Shown here: positions 62,586 to 64,000 of the stretch, piece after piece
How positions within the stretch are numbered: position 1 is the first letter of the stretch
Layout: each line of letters starts with the position of its first letter
Source: an uncultured Clostridia bacterium
GTDB taxonomy: Bacteria; Bacillota; Clostridia; Oscillospirales; Ruminococcaceae
Direction: 5' to 3'
DNA: 64,000 nucleotides
Assembly: GCA_946567425.1 (NCBI GenBank)
Contig: CAMNXF010000015.1
Span: 1-64,000 of the forward strand
Program-made: the position numbers and the translations under genes
The notes under the pieces: model-generated
The model's input: the letters and a program-made list of their open reading frames with translations, nothing else
Told to the model about the DNA's origin: nothing
Database searches by the model: none

Positions 62586-64000
62586 GCTTCAAATCCTCCT
62601 CCGTAAGTCCGCAGTAGTCCAGAAATTCCTTGTAGGTAACGGGGTATTGGCCATCCACGCTCTCATTGTAATCGGCAAACATCTGCTTCAATACCGCGTC
62701 CATTTGCTCCTCGCCGCCCAGAAGCTCCTCTGCCTTGAGCAGCATAAGCGGCATACGCTTGTATTTGTTTACGCTCTGGTTCAAGGCGCTGAGCTGTTCA
62801 CTGTAATGCTCGGGCAGCTTTTCAAGATATTCGGGGTGGCGGTTGTAGAAGTTTCGGTCCTGTTCGGCGACTTCTCTTTTCCAGTCCTCGACATAGTATT
62901 GATTTGCGTAAAGCTCGCCGTATTTTTCCTTTACAATTCTGTAAGTCGAATACACCGTAAGACCCTCAGCGGACCACAGCCCGTCCTCATCGCACCACAT
63001 TCCGACACCGCCCCACCATTGATGTATCATCTCGTGAATAAATATCTCTGTGGCGTTTGCGCCCCTGTTGGAATCGCTCAAGGTATTCGGAGAAATAACA
63101 TCCTCAAGCCATGTCGACATACCGCTTACCGCGTATCCGCCCCCTGTCATTGAGTTCATCTGAAACAGCAGAAATGCATCGCCGTCGATATAAAGCGGTT
63201 TTCCGTAGTGCTCCGTACAGTAATCGAAAACGCTGCATATCGTCTGCCGCACATCATATTTATCCACGGCGGAGCGGTAGATATCCCCGTATATAAATCT
63301 GAAATCATAGTCGTCCGACGAGAATTCATCCGTCACATAGTTACCCGCGACAAAATCGGTAATATAATCCACGTCAAGCGCCGTTCTGTATGTTCTTGTT
63401 CCGTCACCGTTGTCGGTGAAGTCGGTAAGCGGCTTATGTTCACTTCCTAAAAACGGAGTCAAGCCATCGGGGAGTGTGACCTCCAGATCTGTTTTCATAA
63501 CGAAATAGTTTGCGAGTTTAGGCATACAGTCGGTGCCCGTCATGCGGATGTAATTACTTCCGATAGATGTACTCACCATCGGCATATAGCATCGCGCGGC
63601 TGTCAGATATCCGCCGTATTCTATTATCAGCTTTTGGCCGTGTTTGTAAGGCAGTTCAAAATAAGTGTCATACTGTCCGTTTATATCCTCTTTAACGGTT
63701 CGGAAGTTTATGGTCTCGCCGCCGTAGGTCATGCTTTTGATCTTATATCCCGCGTTCAGGCGCAGAATATTTTCACCCTCCTTGACCTTGTTAAGCTGAT
63801 ATTCCGATTTACCAGACAGCGTTCCGAAAACGGGATCGAGTTTAAGATAATGATTGGCTGTGGTAATAGCCTCCGATGTCATATTTTCATCCATAAACTT
63901 GTTTTCGTTCTCAAGATCGTATTCATCGGAGCCATTCCCGATAAACGGCTGAACGTTCCACAATACCGCACCCGTTACCGCGAGCGCCGCCGCGCATACT
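62578..64000 (-). CDS. M1-type metallopeptidase domain protein, N-terminus beyond the window
   Basis: The frame is open up to base 64000. Its first visible residues form the end of a membrane helix (AALAVTGAVLW), followed by a beta-rich domain and the gluzincin site HEMIHQWWGGVG (HExxH) with the downstream Glu in LWSAEGLTVYSTYR. This is the M1 aminopeptidase pattern, here probably as the C-terminal, outside-facing part of an ABC permease/M1 fusion. About 474 residues are visible. The end KEFLDYCGLTEEDLKLG overlaps the permease start. Confidence 0.82.
   Translation of the reverse strand, partial: VCAAALAVTGAVLWNVQPFIGNGSDEYDLENENKFMDENMTSEAITTANHYLKLDPVFGTLSGKSEYQLNKVKEGENILRLNAGYKIKSMTYGGETINFRTVKEDINGQYDTYFELPYKHGQKLIIEYGGYLTAARCYMPMVSTSIGSNYIRMTGTDCMPKLANYFVMKTDLEVTLPDGLTPFLGSEHKPLTDFTDNGDGTRTYRTALDVDYITDFVAGNYVTDEFSSDDYDFRFIYGDIYRSAVDKYDVRQTICSVFDYCTEHYGKPLYIDGDAFLLFQMNSMTGGGYAVSGMSTWLEDVISPNTLSDSNRGANATEIFIHEMIHQWWGGVGMWCDEDGLWSAEGLTVYSTYRIVKEKYGELYANQYYVEDWKREVAEQDRNFYNRHPEYLEKLPEHYSEQLSALNQSVNKYKRMPLMLLKAEELLGGEEQMDAVLKQMFADYNESVDGQYPVTYKEFLDYCGLTEEDLKLG

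Overview
The window looks like chromosome from a gut-type clostridium (Oscillospiraceae/Ruminococcaceae-like). This is inferred from AGGAGG-type ribosome binding sites, frequent TTG/GTG starts, CUT1 sugar uptake genes without their own ATPase, flavodiiron and FeoAB anaerobe genes, a 2-hydroxyacyl-CoA dehydratase activase, and Tn4451-type and serine-integrase elements common in that group. No rRNA is present, so the genus is not assignable.

Layout. 1-4880: right part of a Tn4451-like integrative mobilizable element (relaxase end, Cys-rich VLP protein, RepA-type initiator, DnaC-like ATPase, TnpW, large serine recombinase TnpX). 4882-11734: a Wadjet (JetABCD, TIGR02677-02680 type) anti-plasmid locus whose jetA has lost its N-terminal part exactly where the element ends; jetB, jetC and jetD are intact. 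11735-20060: accessory DNA with a broken tyrosine integrase, an intact excisionase-like gene and HTH gene, a Cys-rich protein, a MarR-MATE cassette between short direct repeats, a frameshifted tannase/feruloyl-esterase gene and a broken ISAs1 transposase. 20073-20149: tRNA-Arg(CCT). 20440-21276: an anchored secreted protein. 21420-21869: a gene-less stretch dense in perfect hairpins, a candidate structured RNA. 22009-34131: one nine-gene operon from a consensus promoter to a terminator, encoding a very large solute-binding lipoprotein-like protein, two permease pairs, a 66-aa membrane peptide, an NHL/TPR protein, a Yip1 protein and a DUF5696 protein, probably a carbohydrate import machine.

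34254-47425 is mostly minus strand: flavodiiron protein, three small proteins with NPxTG-type C-terminal anchors, then MmcQ/YjbR, small membrane protein and dihydrofolate reductase, then UvrD/PcrA helicase, SPFH protein and a 1434-aa activase. 48090-50418 is a NatAB-like ABC exporter behind two tandem consensus promoters, each followed by a perfect long palindrome. 50621-52461 is a graveyard of phage and IS fragments (C5-methyltransferase, IS630, antirepressor, D12 methylase, IS3). 53101-54495 is an intact serine recombinase whose element has cut feoB after codon ~435; feoA survives. Two copies of one miniature inverted-repeat element lie at 47711 and 52766. The right end carries a MATE pump, a helical protein, a DEDDh exonuclease, an AraC-kinase fusion, an SDR enzyme and an ABC permease next to an M1-type metallopeptidase running off the window.

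The main story is genome defence and genome invasion in conflict: a plasmid-restricting SMC system broken by a mobilizable element, an iron transporter broken by a second recombinase element, and many remnants of earlier arrivals.
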